64,000 nucleotides of DNA, taken from Acidobacteriaceae bacterium (GTDB lineage: Bacteria > Acidobacteriota > Terriglobia > Terriglobales > Acidobacteriaceae). The DNA lies in the NCBI GenBank assembly GCA_030037545.1, contig JASHRF010000122.1, positions 1 to 64,000 of the forward strand, given 5' to 3'. Position numbers and translations under genes: made by a program. Below the pieces are notes generated by a model that was not told where the DNA came from, did not search any database, and saw only the letters and a list, made by a program, of their open reading frames with translations. Positions 57,277 through 64,000 of this stretch are shown here, in pieces; position 1 is the stretch's first letter; each line of letters opens with the position of its first letter.

Positions 57277-58590
57277 CTACACCACCGCCAACTGCGGCAC
57301 TCCCTCTTTTGCAAACGGGCACGGCCTTCCGTTCAAGTGATCCTCAAATTCCTTGCGAAACTTCTTCACGAAGGCGATGGTCGGCATGGCCGCTGCATCG
57401 CCCAGCGGGCAGAAGGTGCGGCCCAGGATGTTCTCGGCGATGCGGCGGATGTTGTCGATGTCCGCGGCCCGGCCGAAACCGGCGTGAAAGCGGCTCAACG
57501 ACTTCTTGAGCCAGTCGGTGCCTTCGCGGCAGGGAATGCACCAGCCGCAGCTCTCGTGCTGGTAAAAAGCGATGGTGCGCAAGGCGAATTCGACCATGCA
57601 GGTGTGGTCGTCGATCACCACCACGCCGCCTGAGCCGAGCATCGATCCGGCTTTGCCAACCTGGTCGAAGTCCATCCCGATGTCGATCTCTTCCGGCAAT
57701 AAAACGGGAGTGGACGAGCCGCCGGGAACGACGGCCTTGAGTGCGCGCCCGCCGGCAATGCCGCCGCCCACCTCGTAGATCATTTTCTTCAGGTTGTAGC
57801 CCATGGGCAATTCGTAGACGCCGGGGCGCTCCACGTGGCCGCTGAGGCAGAACAGGCGTGTGCCGCCATTGCGCGGCGTGCCGATTTCGGCGTAGGGCGC
57901 GGCGCCCATGGAAATGATGTGCGGCACGGTGGCGATGGTTTCGGCGTTATTGATGATCGTGGGTCCGCCGTAGAGGCCGACCACCGCCGGGAAGGGCGGC
58001 TTGATGCGCGGGATGCCGCGCTTGCCTTCGAGCGACTCCATGAGCGCCGACTCTTCGCCCACCTCATACGCGCCCGCGCCGGTCTGAGTGATGATCTGGA
58101 ATTCGGTGTCGCTGCCGAAGATTCTCTTTCCAAGAAATCCGTGCGCGTAGGCGGCAGCTACAGCCTTCTCGACGATCTCAAGCAGATAGCGGTATTCGCC
58201 GCGCAGATAAATGAAACCGGTCTTCGCGCCGATGGCCAGGCCGGCAATAATAGTTCCTTCGATGACCGAGTGCGGATCGTGGAGGAAGATGAGATGGTCT
58301 TTGCAGGTGCCGGGCTCGCTCTCGTCGCCGTTGACCAGAACGGACTTGGGTTTAGCCGACTGCTTGGGAACGAATGACCACTTCATGCCGGTCGAAAATC
58401 CCGCGCCCCCGCGTCCGCGCAGGTTCGAGGCTTTCATCTCGTTGATGATCCAGTCCGGCCCCTGCGCCAGGGCTTTTTTTGCGGCTTCGTATCCGCCCAG
58501 CTCAATGTAGCGATCGATGTTGGTCGCGCCCTGGCCGAAGCGGCGGGAGACGATCTTCACTTCATCGGGATGCGAGACCAGCCTCGGCAT
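57277..58590 (-). CDS. nuoF: NADH-quinone oxidoreductase subunit F
   Basis: NuoF binds NADH and FMN and starts electron flow in complex I. The 437-aa protein shows SNLRGRGGAGFSTGMKWSF with the nucleotide loop, KSVLVNGDESEPGTCKDHLI, GAGAYEVGEESALMESLEG, and the N3 cluster site ESCGWCIPCREGTDW plus a fourth Cys in TFCPLGDAA. The start is the ATG at 58590, 1 bp after nuoE, and the in-frame extension to 58638 lies inside nuoE. Complete. Confidence 0.96.
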   Translation of the reverse strand: MPRLVSHPDEVKIVSRRFGQGATNIDRYIELGGYEAAKKALAQGPDWIINEMKASNLRGRGGAGFSTGMKWSFVPKQSAKPKSVLVNGDESEPGTCKDHLIFLHDPHSVIEGTIIAGLAIGAKTGFIYLRGEYRYLLEIVEKAVAAAYAHGFLGKRIFGSDTEFQIITQTGAGAYEVGEESALMESLEGKRGIPRIKPPFPAVVGLYGGPTIINNAETIATVPHIISMGAAPYAEIGTPRNGGTRLFCLSGHVERPGVYELPMGYNLKKMIYEVGGGIAGGRALKAVVPGGSSTPVLLPEEIDIGMDFDQVGKAGSMLGSGGVVVIDDHTCMVEFALRTIAFYQHESCGWCIPCREGTDWLKKSLSRFHAGFGRAADIDNIRRIAENILGRTFCPLGDAAAMPTIAFVKKFRKEFEDHLNGRPCPFAKEGVPQLAVV

Positions 58591-58591
58591 T

Positions 58592-59104
58592 CTATTTCTT
58601 CCCCTCCGCCTGTGCCTTTCCGCGGTATCCGCCAACAATGCCCGGAACGTGATCGGGTTTGATCTCGTCGTGAAAGTCGTAGTTGACCTGGATGGCAGGG
58701 CCCCAGCAACAGGCGCCGATGCACTCTACTTCCTCGAGAGAAAAAAGGCCATCGGGTGTGGTGCCATTGGGATCGATGTGGAGTTCCTCGCGGAAACGAT
58801 CCAGCACATCGTACGCGCCCTTCAACATGCAGCAGATATTGGTGCACACCTGGATGTTGTAGCGCCCGGCGGGCTTGAAGCGCAGCATAGAGTAGTAGCT
58901 GGCCACGTTACGGACCTCGAGCTCGGTCAGGCTGAGGCGTCGCGCAATCTCGGCGATCACGGCCTCGGACAGATAGCCGGCTTCATCCTGCGCGTAGAGC
59001 AGCATGGGAATGAGGGCGGAGCGCTTGACCGGGTATTTCTCCACCAAGACGTCGAAGCGCGCGGCCAAGGTGGGTGAAAAGATCGAGGCGACGCCGGGTT
59101 TCAT
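58592..59104 (-). CDS. nuoE: NADH-quinone oxidoreductase subunit E
   Basis: NuoE holds the 2Fe-2S cluster N1a next to NuoF. The 170-aa protein has a thioredoxin-like fold with cluster ligands in VCTNICCMLKGA and VECIGACCWGPAIQVN (Cys-x4-Cys and Cys-x3-Cys). The extra Cys next to each ligand and the Trp are a variation on the usual CTNTPC and CLGACVNAP. The ATG at 59104 overlaps the end of an unknown gene as ATGA. An in-frame start at 59137 would lie inside that gene. Confidence 0.95.
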   Translation of the reverse strand: MKPGVASIFSPTLAARFDVLVEKYPVKRSALIPMLLYAQDEAGYLSEAVIAEIARRLSLTELEVRNVASYYSMLRFKPAGRYNIQVCTNICCMLKGAYDVLDRFREELHIDPNGTTPDGLFSLEEVECIGACCWGPAIQVNYDFHDEIKPDHVPGIVGGYRGKAQAEGKK

Positions 59105-59457
59105 AGCTGCGGCTCCCGCATCAGGTCGCGTGCCCATGCTTCGGCTGCCATATCCAAATCTCTCTCGGTGTCATCGCTGCCCTGCGGAGAGGTAGCGCGC
59201 AAACGCCCATGCTCGGTCAATTCCAAAGTTCCCCTGCTTCCATTGTCGCGCGTCCAGGCGATTTGTGCGCCACGGCGGTCGAGGGCCAGCCATTTTTCCG
59301 CGTGGCGGACGATGATTTTTTCTTCGCCCAGTTCCACCGTGGCCTGGCGGCTGCCGTTCAAGCCATGCGCGGCGGTGTAGCTGCGCAGCAGAGAAGCGAG
59401 AGAGACCCAGAGCTCGACGTAGACATGCGCGTCGCGGATGGTCTGTGCCTGGGCCAT
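59101..59457 (-). CDS. Unknown protein encoded inside the nuo operon (118 aa)
   Basis: I do not recognise this protein. It is a soluble protein with a short helical start (DAHVYVELWVSLASLLRSYTAAH), a beta-rich middle (ATVELGEEKIIVRHAEKWLALDRRGAQIAWT) and an acidic helical end (TERDLDMAAEAWARDLMREPQL). It has no Cys, no membrane segment and no signal peptide. It sits between nuoD and nuoE; its stop overlaps nuoE's start (ATGA), so it is translated with complex I. Canonical nuo operons lack it. It might be an assembly factor or an accessory subunit; this is inference from place only. Confidence 0.65.
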   Translation of the reverse strand: MAQAQTIRDAHVYVELWVSLASLLRSYTAAHGLNGSRQATVELGEEKIIVRHAEKWLALDRRGAQIAWTRDNGSRGTLELTEHGRLRATSPQGSDDTERDLDMAAEAWARDLMREPQL

Positions 59458-59472
59458 AAGCTCTTCCTTCGA

Positions 59473-59940
59473 CTAGTCGGTTCTGGTTTGCTCTCGCTGG
59501 GTCGAGCATACGTCGTGGTAGATGTCCCAAGCGAGTTGCACAAATTTGGTCCGGCCGCCGAAGAATACGCTGCTTTGGAAGACCGCGCTATCGACGTTTG
59601 AGAGTATCTCGTCCAGGTTTTTGTGTTCCGCTTCGAGTTGTGTCTTGGCACCGGGGGCGGCAGCCGATTCCCCGAGCGTTGTTTTGATGCGGTCGTAGCA
59701 GATGGTTTCACGTTCGTCGTGAAGCGATTTCATTCCCTCGGTGTACAGCGGGTTGCCGAACTGAGCTGCGATCAGTGTGGTAGCGATCTGGGAAACGATG
59801 AAGCGCTCATCAATCGACGCGCGGAGGCCCAAGGCAAGACTGCCGGATGATGGCTTAAGCGCTTGTGACAGAGATCGGATTGCACTGGCGACTAGGTACC
59901 CGGCAAGGACAACAGCGCAGACAAGAATCCACAAGCTCAT
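59473..59940 (-). CDS. Unknown membrane-anchored protein inside the nuo operon (155 aa)
   Basis: No family was recognised. Residues 2-22 (SLWILVCAVVLAGYLVASAI) form one membrane helix, so the protein is probably anchored with a cytoplasmic or periplasmic tail. The rest is helical and charged (DERFIVSQIATTLIAAQFGNPLYTEGMKSLHDERETICYDRIK) and ends in a basic-polar tail. It lies 41 bp after nuoD and 15 bp before the 118-aa gene, on the same strand, with nuoE after that. It therefore belongs by place to the complex I message. Alternative: an inserted gene unrelated to respiration. Confidence 0.6.
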   Translation of the reverse strand: MSLWILVCAVVLAGYLVASAIRSLSQALKPSSGSLALGLRASIDERFIVSQIATTLIAAQFGNPLYTEGMKSLHDERETICYDRIKTTLGESAAAPGAKTQLEAEHKNLDEILSNVDSAVFQSSVFFGGRTKFVQLAWDIYHDVCSTQREQTRTD

Positions 59941-59981
59941 TACCTACCCTCCTCGCAGTTTTGGCTCTGTTTCCCTGCTCC

Positions 59982-61184
59982 CTACCGATCGATTTCTCCC
60001 AGCACAATGTCGATGGAGCCGATGACGGCCACCACGTCGGCGATTAGGCGGCCTTTGCACATGGTTTCGATGGCCTGCAGCGTGGCGAACGACGGATAGC
60101 GCATGTGCACGCGATAAGGTTTGGCCGTGCCGTCGGAGACCACGTAATAGCCCATCTGCCCGTGCCCGCACTCGATGCCCTGGTAAACCTCGCCCGCGGG
60201 CACTGCGAATCCCTCGGTCACGATTTTGAAGTGATGGATGAGCGCCTCCATCTCGGTCTTCATCTTTTCGCGGTCGGGCAAAACGATCTTGGGCGCATTG
60301 GCCTTTACCGGTCCGCCGGGCATGCCGTCCAGCGCCTGCTGGACGATCTTGACGCTCTCGCGCATTTCGACGAGACGCACTTCATACCGCGCCCAGGTGT
60401 CGCAAGCCGTCGATGTGGGCACCTTGAACTGGAATTTTTCGTAGCTCGAATACGGCATGTCGCGGCGCAGATCGATGTCCACGCCCGAGGCGCGCAGCGG
60501 AGGGCCCGTGACGCCGAAGGCGATGGCGTCTTCTGCCGAAAGACAGCCCACGCCCTTGAGCCGGTTCATGAAGATGGGGTTGCCGCTGAGCAGATTCGAG
60601 TACTCGTCGATTTTTTCCGGCAGCGTGTTGATGAAGCACTGCACGCGCTCGAAGAAGCCCAGGGGCGGCTCCATGGAAAGCCCGCCGACGCGGAAGTAGC
60701 TGGTCATCATCCGCTGGCCAGCCACGGCTTCAAAGAGACGCAGAATCTCTTCGCGCTCGCGGAAGGTGTAGAGAAAGACGGTGAGCGCGCCGATGTCCAT
60801 GGCGTGCGTGCCCAGCCAGATGAGGTGCGAGTTCAGGCGGCTCAACTCGGTGAGCAGGACGCGAATCCACTGCGCGCGCTCAGGGATTTCCAGTTCGAGG
60901 AGCTTTTCGACGGCCAGGCAGTAGCACAGGTTATTCGAGAGTGGATCGAGATAGTTAATACGGTCGGTGAGCGGGACGACCTGCTGGTAGAACTTGGCTT
61001 CACACGTCTTTTCAATGCCGGTGTGCAGGTAGCCGATCTCGGGGCGCACATGGACGATGGTTTCGCCATCGATCTCGATCACCAGACGCAGCACGCCGTG
61101 CGTGGCCGGATGCTGCGGGCCCATATTCAGGACCATGTGCTGTCCACCGAGGCCGGTGATCTCAGGAGTGACGACAGAGGCCAT
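59982..61184 (-). CDS. nuoD: NADH-quinone oxidoreductase subunit D
   Basis: NuoD helps form the quinone site near cluster N2. The 400-aa protein shows MVLNMGPQHPATHGVLRLVIEIDGE, the GYLHTGIEKTCE motif, TDRINYLDPLSNNLCY, the MRESVKIVQQAL stretch and the C-terminal VVAVIGSIDIVLGEIDR. Key His and Tyr/Asp residues in PQHPATHG and YLD are present. The ATG at 61184 shares one base with the nuoC stop; an in-frame upstream part to 61460 lies within nuoC and is rejected. Confidence 0.96.
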   Translation of the reverse strand: MASVVTPEITGLGGQHMVLNMGPQHPATHGVLRLVIEIDGETIVHVRPEIGYLHTGIEKTCEAKFYQQVVPLTDRINYLDPLSNNLCYCLAVEKLLELEIPERAQWIRVLLTELSRLNSHLIWLGTHAMDIGALTVFLYTFREREEILRLFEAVAGQRMMTSYFRVGGLSMEPPLGFFERVQCFINTLPEKIDEYSNLLSGNPIFMNRLKGVGCLSAEDAIAFGVTGPPLRASGVDIDLRRDMPYSSYEKFQFKVPTSTACDTWARYEVRLVEMRESVKIVQQALDGMPGGPVKANAPKIVLPDREKMKTEMEALIHHFKIVTEGFAVPAGEVYQGIECGHGQMGYYVVSDGTAKPYRVHMRYPSFATLQAIETMCKGRLIADVVAVIGSIDIVLGEIDR

Positions 61185-61684
61185 CAGCGGTATCCCTCCA
61201 CCGGATAATCCTTGCGCAGAGGATAGCCTTTCCAGTCGTCGGGCATCATGATACGGCGCAGCTCGGGATGGCCCTCGAAGCGAATGCCGAAGAGATCGAA
61301 GACTTCGCGCTCGAAAAAGTTGGCTGCCGGCCAGACGGGAACAATCGAAGGGACGGAGGGGTCGGGATCGTCGACCCGCGCGCACAGGCGAATGCGTTCC
61401 ATCATGGCGTGAGAAAGCAGGTGGTAGCTCAACTGGAATCGCGGCGCGGCCGGATGCCAATCGACCGCCGTCATGTCTTCAAAGAAGTTATAGCCGGCCG
61501 CGCGCAGGGTCGCGCAGGCCTCGCGAATGGTTTCGGGAGCCACCGTGAGCGTCAGCTCGTGGCGATCGAATTTGGCGTCGGTAAGAGCATCCGCGTTCCA
61601 GGCCGCTATGGCTTTCACAGCAGGATGATCGGCGAGCCCGTCGAGGACGGCTTGTTTGCCCAGCAGCGTAGCAACTTGAGTCAT
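61184..61684 (-). CDS. nuoC: NADH-quinone oxidoreductase subunit C
   Basis: NuoC is the 30-kDa peripheral-arm subunit. The 166-aa product has the typical ending ANFFEREVFDLFGIRFEGHPELRRIMMPDDWKGYPLRKDYPVEGYR, preceded by FEDMTAVDWHPAAPRFQLSYHLLSHAMMERIRL. It stands alone rather than fused to NuoD. Only 30 bp separate it from nuoA, so nuoB, which normally lies between them, is absent here. Confidence 0.95.
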   Translation of the reverse strand: MTQVATLLGKQAVLDGLADHPAVKAIAAWNADALTDAKFDRHELTLTVAPETIREACATLRAAGYNFFEDMTAVDWHPAAPRFQLSYHLLSHAMMERIRLCARVDDPDPSVPSIVPVWPAANFFEREVFDLFGIRFEGHPELRRIMMPDDWKGYPLRKDYPVEGYR

Positions 61685-61714
61685 CCGAAAGCTCCGCCTT
61701 ATCAGAGTCCAATT

Positions 61715-62128
61715 TCAGAGGTCCGCTTTGTCCTGGCTCCAGTTCAGGACGCGTTTGCGCACGATGTAATAGAGACCCACGGCTACAAAGCCGAGGTAGA
61801 CCAGCATCTCCCAAAACCCGAAGAGTCTGGAGCCGGTGATACGGGGCAACTGGCGGTAGATGATGGCCCAGGGCATCATGAAGACCGCTTCCACGTCGAA
61901 GAGGATGAAGAGGACGGCGACCATATAGAAGCGCACGCTGAAGCGGCCGCGGGCATCGCCGACCGGCTCAATGCCGCATTCGTAGGCCGAGAGCTTGACG
62001 CTGGTGTTGCGATGGCGCCCGATGAACCACGAAGCCGTAATCATCCCTATGCCGAGCAACAAGGCGGCCGTGACCTGCATCAGGAGCGGAAGATATTGCC
62101 AGTGGTAAGGGACTTGATTAGGGACCAT
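61715..62128 (-). CDS. nuoA: NADH-quinone oxidoreductase subunit A
   Basis: NuoA is a three-helix membrane subunit next to the quinone site. The 137-aa protein shows YLPLLMQVTAALLLGIGMIT, the conserved SAYECGIEPVGDARGRFSVRFYMVAVLFILFDVEAVFMMPWAIIY, and a last helix FWEMLVYLGFVAVGLYYIV. The Cys in YECG and the DVEA acidic pair are in place. The ATG at 62128 is chosen over an in-frame region to 62242. It is the first gene of the nuo unit. The 298 bp upstream, shared with a divergent gene, shows no clear promoter. Confidence 0.95.
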   Translation of the reverse strand: MVPNQVPYHWQYLPLLMQVTAALLLGIGMITASWFIGRHRNTSVKLSAYECGIEPVGDARGRFSVRFYMVAVLFILFDVEAVFMMPWAIIYRQLPRITGSRLFGFWEMLVYLGFVAVGLYYIVRKRVLNWSQDKADL

Positions 62129-62426
62129 CGCCGTCCAACCCCGGAAATCGTCTGAGATATAACCGATTGGCCATCGACAGCAATCGTCTCTGCCAAGAGA
62201 ATCTCTATGTTTGAGATTAGGTTTTCGTCCCTCTCCCGTCAAGGCGCGGCCAGCCGGTTTTCCTGCTGCGAACGGTTGGCCCAGGAGAAAGGATCAATGA
62301 GGCGTGAGCTGCGTCACTTGAATTTGGTTTCAGGCATCCAACAGTACGGATGTGCTATGCGGGTGCGGTACTTGGGGCACTTCAAGTATCCGTTCCCACG
62401 GCCGAGAAACGGATAGGATCGACTTT

Positions 62427-62735
62427 ATGCCAGTTGCCGCCAAGACAGAACAGCCCGGACCGAGGCCAGCAACCGGCAAGCCGCTCAGAAAACGGAATCA
62501 GCGCCGCCGTCGCATCTCGCCGCAGGCCGGCCGCGCGCTTGAGATTCTAGGCCACGCCATCGAGTACCTGACCGATGAATATATGTACTCCGGCGGAACG
62601 TTCTGCGCCCAAGATCCACAACTCCAGGCAATCCAGATGCTGATGGCCTTCAACCGCCAGATTTACTTCGAATGCCCCGAAGTTCAAAGTCTGTCCGAAC
62701 GCTTTCTGGCGCTGTTGCATCTTCACACAGCTTGA
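62427..62735 (+). CDS. Small conserved acidobacterial-type protein (102 aa)
   Basis: The first 35 residues are basic and disordered (KTEQPGPRPATGKPLRKRNQRRRR). The remainder is helical: SPQAGRALEILGHAIEYLTDEYMYSG, then LQAIQMLMAFNRQIYFECPEVQSLSERFLALL. I recall a similar EILGHAIEYLTDE pattern from uncharacterised acidobacterial proteins, without known function. The ATG at 62427 with AGGATCG about 8 bases upstream is chosen over an in-frame start at 62352. It diverges from nuoA and runs toward the inverted-repeat element. Confidence 0.7.
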   Translation: MPVAAKTEQPGPRPATGKPLRKRNQRRRRISPQAGRALEILGHAIEYLTDEYMYSGGTFCAQDPQLQAIQMLMAFNRQIYFECPEVQSLSERFLALLHLHTA

Positions 62736-62844
62736 CCTGAGCATTTCCCATTCATATTTTTGCGCGTGGCGCCTCGAGCAAGGTTTGTTCTGCTTCCAGC
62801 CCAGCCATGAGAGCCTGTCGATGCATGGCCTTCGGCGGAAGGTA

Positions 62845-62962
62845 ATTGTGAAAGGTGGCTATCTGCTTCACTCAAACCGCCACAAGATGTTGTAGTGCTC
62901 CGATCAGGACAAGCCCTACGAATGGTAGTTGGTTGAGTCAAGCAGATAGCCATATTGTGAAA
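62845..62962. mobile_element. Probable miniature inverted-repeat element with 9-bp target duplication
   Basis: TGGCTATCTGCTTCACTCAA (62856-62875) and its near-complement TTGAGTCAAGCAGATAGCCA (62933-62952) form terminal inverted repeats with one mismatch over 20 bp around about 57 bp of non-coding DNA. ATTGTGAAA flanks both sides (62845-62853 and 62954-62962), as a 9-bp target duplication. It has no transposase. It lies 5 bp beyond the coxC stop. Confidence 0.65.
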
Positions 62963-62967
62963 ACGCT

Positions 62968-63732
62968 TCATTGGCCGAAAGTCAGCACGGCGAAAAGGAA
63001 AAACCAGGCAAACCCCATGGCGTGCCAGAACCAGGCGGTGGCGTCCACAGCGATCTGGCGACGATTGACACTCTTGAGGTGGTGCAGGAGAAACAGGCAT
63101 CCCACCAGTGCCAGGATGCCCAGCGCCAGATGCAGGGCGTGGAGGCCGGTGATCAGATAGAAGAAATAGCTCGCCGGAGTGGACCAGCGGTCGAAGGCAA
63201 AGCCCTCTGCGGTTAGCTGTTTCCAGGCAATCGCCTGGCCGGCAAGGAAGAGCAGCCCCAGCACCAGAGTGGCCGCCAGCCAGGGCAGGGTGCGTCGCAG
63301 AGCCGGCCGGCCCAACCCCAGCCATTCCTCCAGAACATCAATTTCCTGAAAGATATGCTGGCGAGCGAGTTCCATGGTCAGAATGCTGACCATCAGAATG
63401 GCGGAATTGAGGAACAGGATGGGGGGCATGAGGATAGGATGCCAGTCACCCACCTGACGCATGGTCTGCGGATCCAGGTGGGTTCCCGCCTGCCTGGCGT
63501 AAAAAAGCACCACCAGGGCTATAAAGAACATCATGTCGCCGGCCAGGGCGCAAAACACAAAGGCGCGTACGCGGTTGAGCTGCTCGCGCGGCCCGCGGTG
63601 GGCATTCCTCCAGTCGTCGTCGCCGCCGCCTCCCCCGCCGCCGGTCGGTCTGCGGTCGACCGGGGGTTTGCCGCCGATACCCGGCGACTTCCTTTCCGTT
63701 TCAACAGGACTGGGTGTGAAGATCGAAGGCAT
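62968..63732 (-). CDS. coxC: Haem-copper oxidase subunit III (cytochrome c oxidase)
   Basis: Subunit III supports the proton-pumping core of aa3-type oxidases. The 254-aa protein has a polar N-terminal tail with a run of Gly and Asp (GGGGGGGDDD) and five to six helices: VFCALAGDMMFFIALVVLFY, PPILFLNSAILMVSILTMELARQHI, LPWLAATLVLGLLFLAGQAIAWKQLTAEG, FYLITGLHALHLALGILALVGCLFLLHHL, and WHAMGFAWFFLFAVLTFG. The LHALH/HAL stretch and the conserved Glu in MELAR-like helix match the family. coxA and coxB are not in the window. A mobile repeat lies at the 3' end. Confidence 0.9.
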   Translation of the reverse strand: MPSIFTPSPVETERKSPGIGGKPPVDRRPTGGGGGGGDDDWRNAHRGPREQLNRVRAFVFCALAGDMMFFIALVVLFYARQAGTHLDPQTMRQVGDWHPILMPPILFLNSAILMVSILTMELARQHIFQEIDVLEEWLGLGRPALRRTLPWLAATLVLGLLFLAGQAIAWKQLTAEGFAFDRWSTPASYFFYLITGLHALHLALGILALVGCLFLLHHLKSVNRRQIAVDATAWFWHAMGFAWFFLFAVLTFGQ

Positions 63733-63892
63733 TGAAACCGCTCCTGGAGACCAGATCGAGGGTTACACCCACTTTGATTGGACGCTCACGCAATGGGAAG
63801 AGGATGCCGCAAACCTGGGGGAAGAGATTTCATTCGGCAAAGCCAGATGTTTCGAGGGGGAACCTGCGTCCTCGTCGAGTGCGCGTTGCTTC

Positions 63893-64000
63893 CTATGTTC
63901 GCTCTTTTTGGATGCCGGCGGGAAGAGTTTTGCTCACCATTTCAACAAAAAGCCTGTGGACGCGGCGGTCGTGCGACAATTCGGGGTGAAAGGTAGCAGC
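63893..64000 (-). CDS. pdxT: 3' end of pyridoxal 5'-phosphate synthase glutaminase PdxT (partial)
   Basis: The last 108 bases on the minus strand encode 35 residues, starting AATFHPELSHDRRVHRLFVEMV and ending at a TAG (63893). The HPEL stretch with its catalytic His and Glu, then RVHRLFVEMV, is the characteristic end of PdxT, which supplies ammonia to PdxS for vitamin B6 synthesis. The rest of the gene lies beyond the window. The 160 bp between it and coxC (63733-63892) show no gene. Confidence 0.8.
   Translation of the reverse strand, partial: AATFHPELSHDRRVHRLFVEMVSKTLPAGIQKERT

Noticed and set aside
60105-61208. 367-codon plus-strand frame opposite nuoD
   Set aside because: Shadow of nuoD, which has all family motifs.
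63732-63989. 85-codon plus-strand frame at the window end
   Set aside because: Arg/Ser-rich product, and it overlaps the minus-strand pdxT end, which has a strong HPEL and RVHRLF match.

Overview
The window is high-GC bacterial chromosomal DNA, with no plasmid or phage backbone. The gene families point to Acidobacteriota, probably a Terriglobia-type soil acidobacterium: a five-helix sdhC with sdhCAB order, an acidobacterial-looking CoxC, a small 'EILGHAIEYLTDEY' protein, and many short hairpin repeats in intergenic gaps. This placement is inference; there is no rRNA or tRNA gene to confirm it.

Region 1 (about 0.07-19 kb): a small unknown gene and a PrmC-like methyltransferase on the minus strand, then a long plus-strand type VI secretion (T6SS) operon: tssB, tssC, hcp, tagJ, tssA, tssE, tssF, tssG, tssH(clpV), a ParB-like cargo candidate, vgrG, and two tandem tssK paralogues. 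Tail, sheath, baseplate and recycling ATPase are present. The membrane complex (TssJ, TssL, TssM) and a PAAR tip protein are absent from the window.

Region 2 (about 19-26.6 kb): a mixed stretch with a decayed MocR regulator fragment, an exported unknown, LytTR and TetR regulators, lexA with an apparently leaderless promoter, a metallo-beta-lactamase-fold hydrolase, an aminotransferase, a HAD hydrolase and rdgB.

Region 3 (about 26.7-47.4 kb): central metabolism and envelope. It holds sdhCAB, lactate permease, ribA, gltD-gltB, rmlBAC (no rmlD), yebC, a PagL-like lipid A deacylase, a glutamate formimidoyltransferase, an exported unknown, a small lipoprotein and lpxD.

Region 4 (about 47.5-64 kb): a minus-strand respiratory complex I operon read as nuoA-C-D-(two unknown genes)-E-F-G-H-J-K-L-M-N. 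nuoB and nuoI are missing from their usual places. Beyond it lie a small acidobacterial protein, a probable 0.1-kb miniature inverted-repeat element, coxC and the 3' end of pdxT at the window edge. No CRISPR array, rRNA, tRNA, prophage or full insertion sequence was seen.
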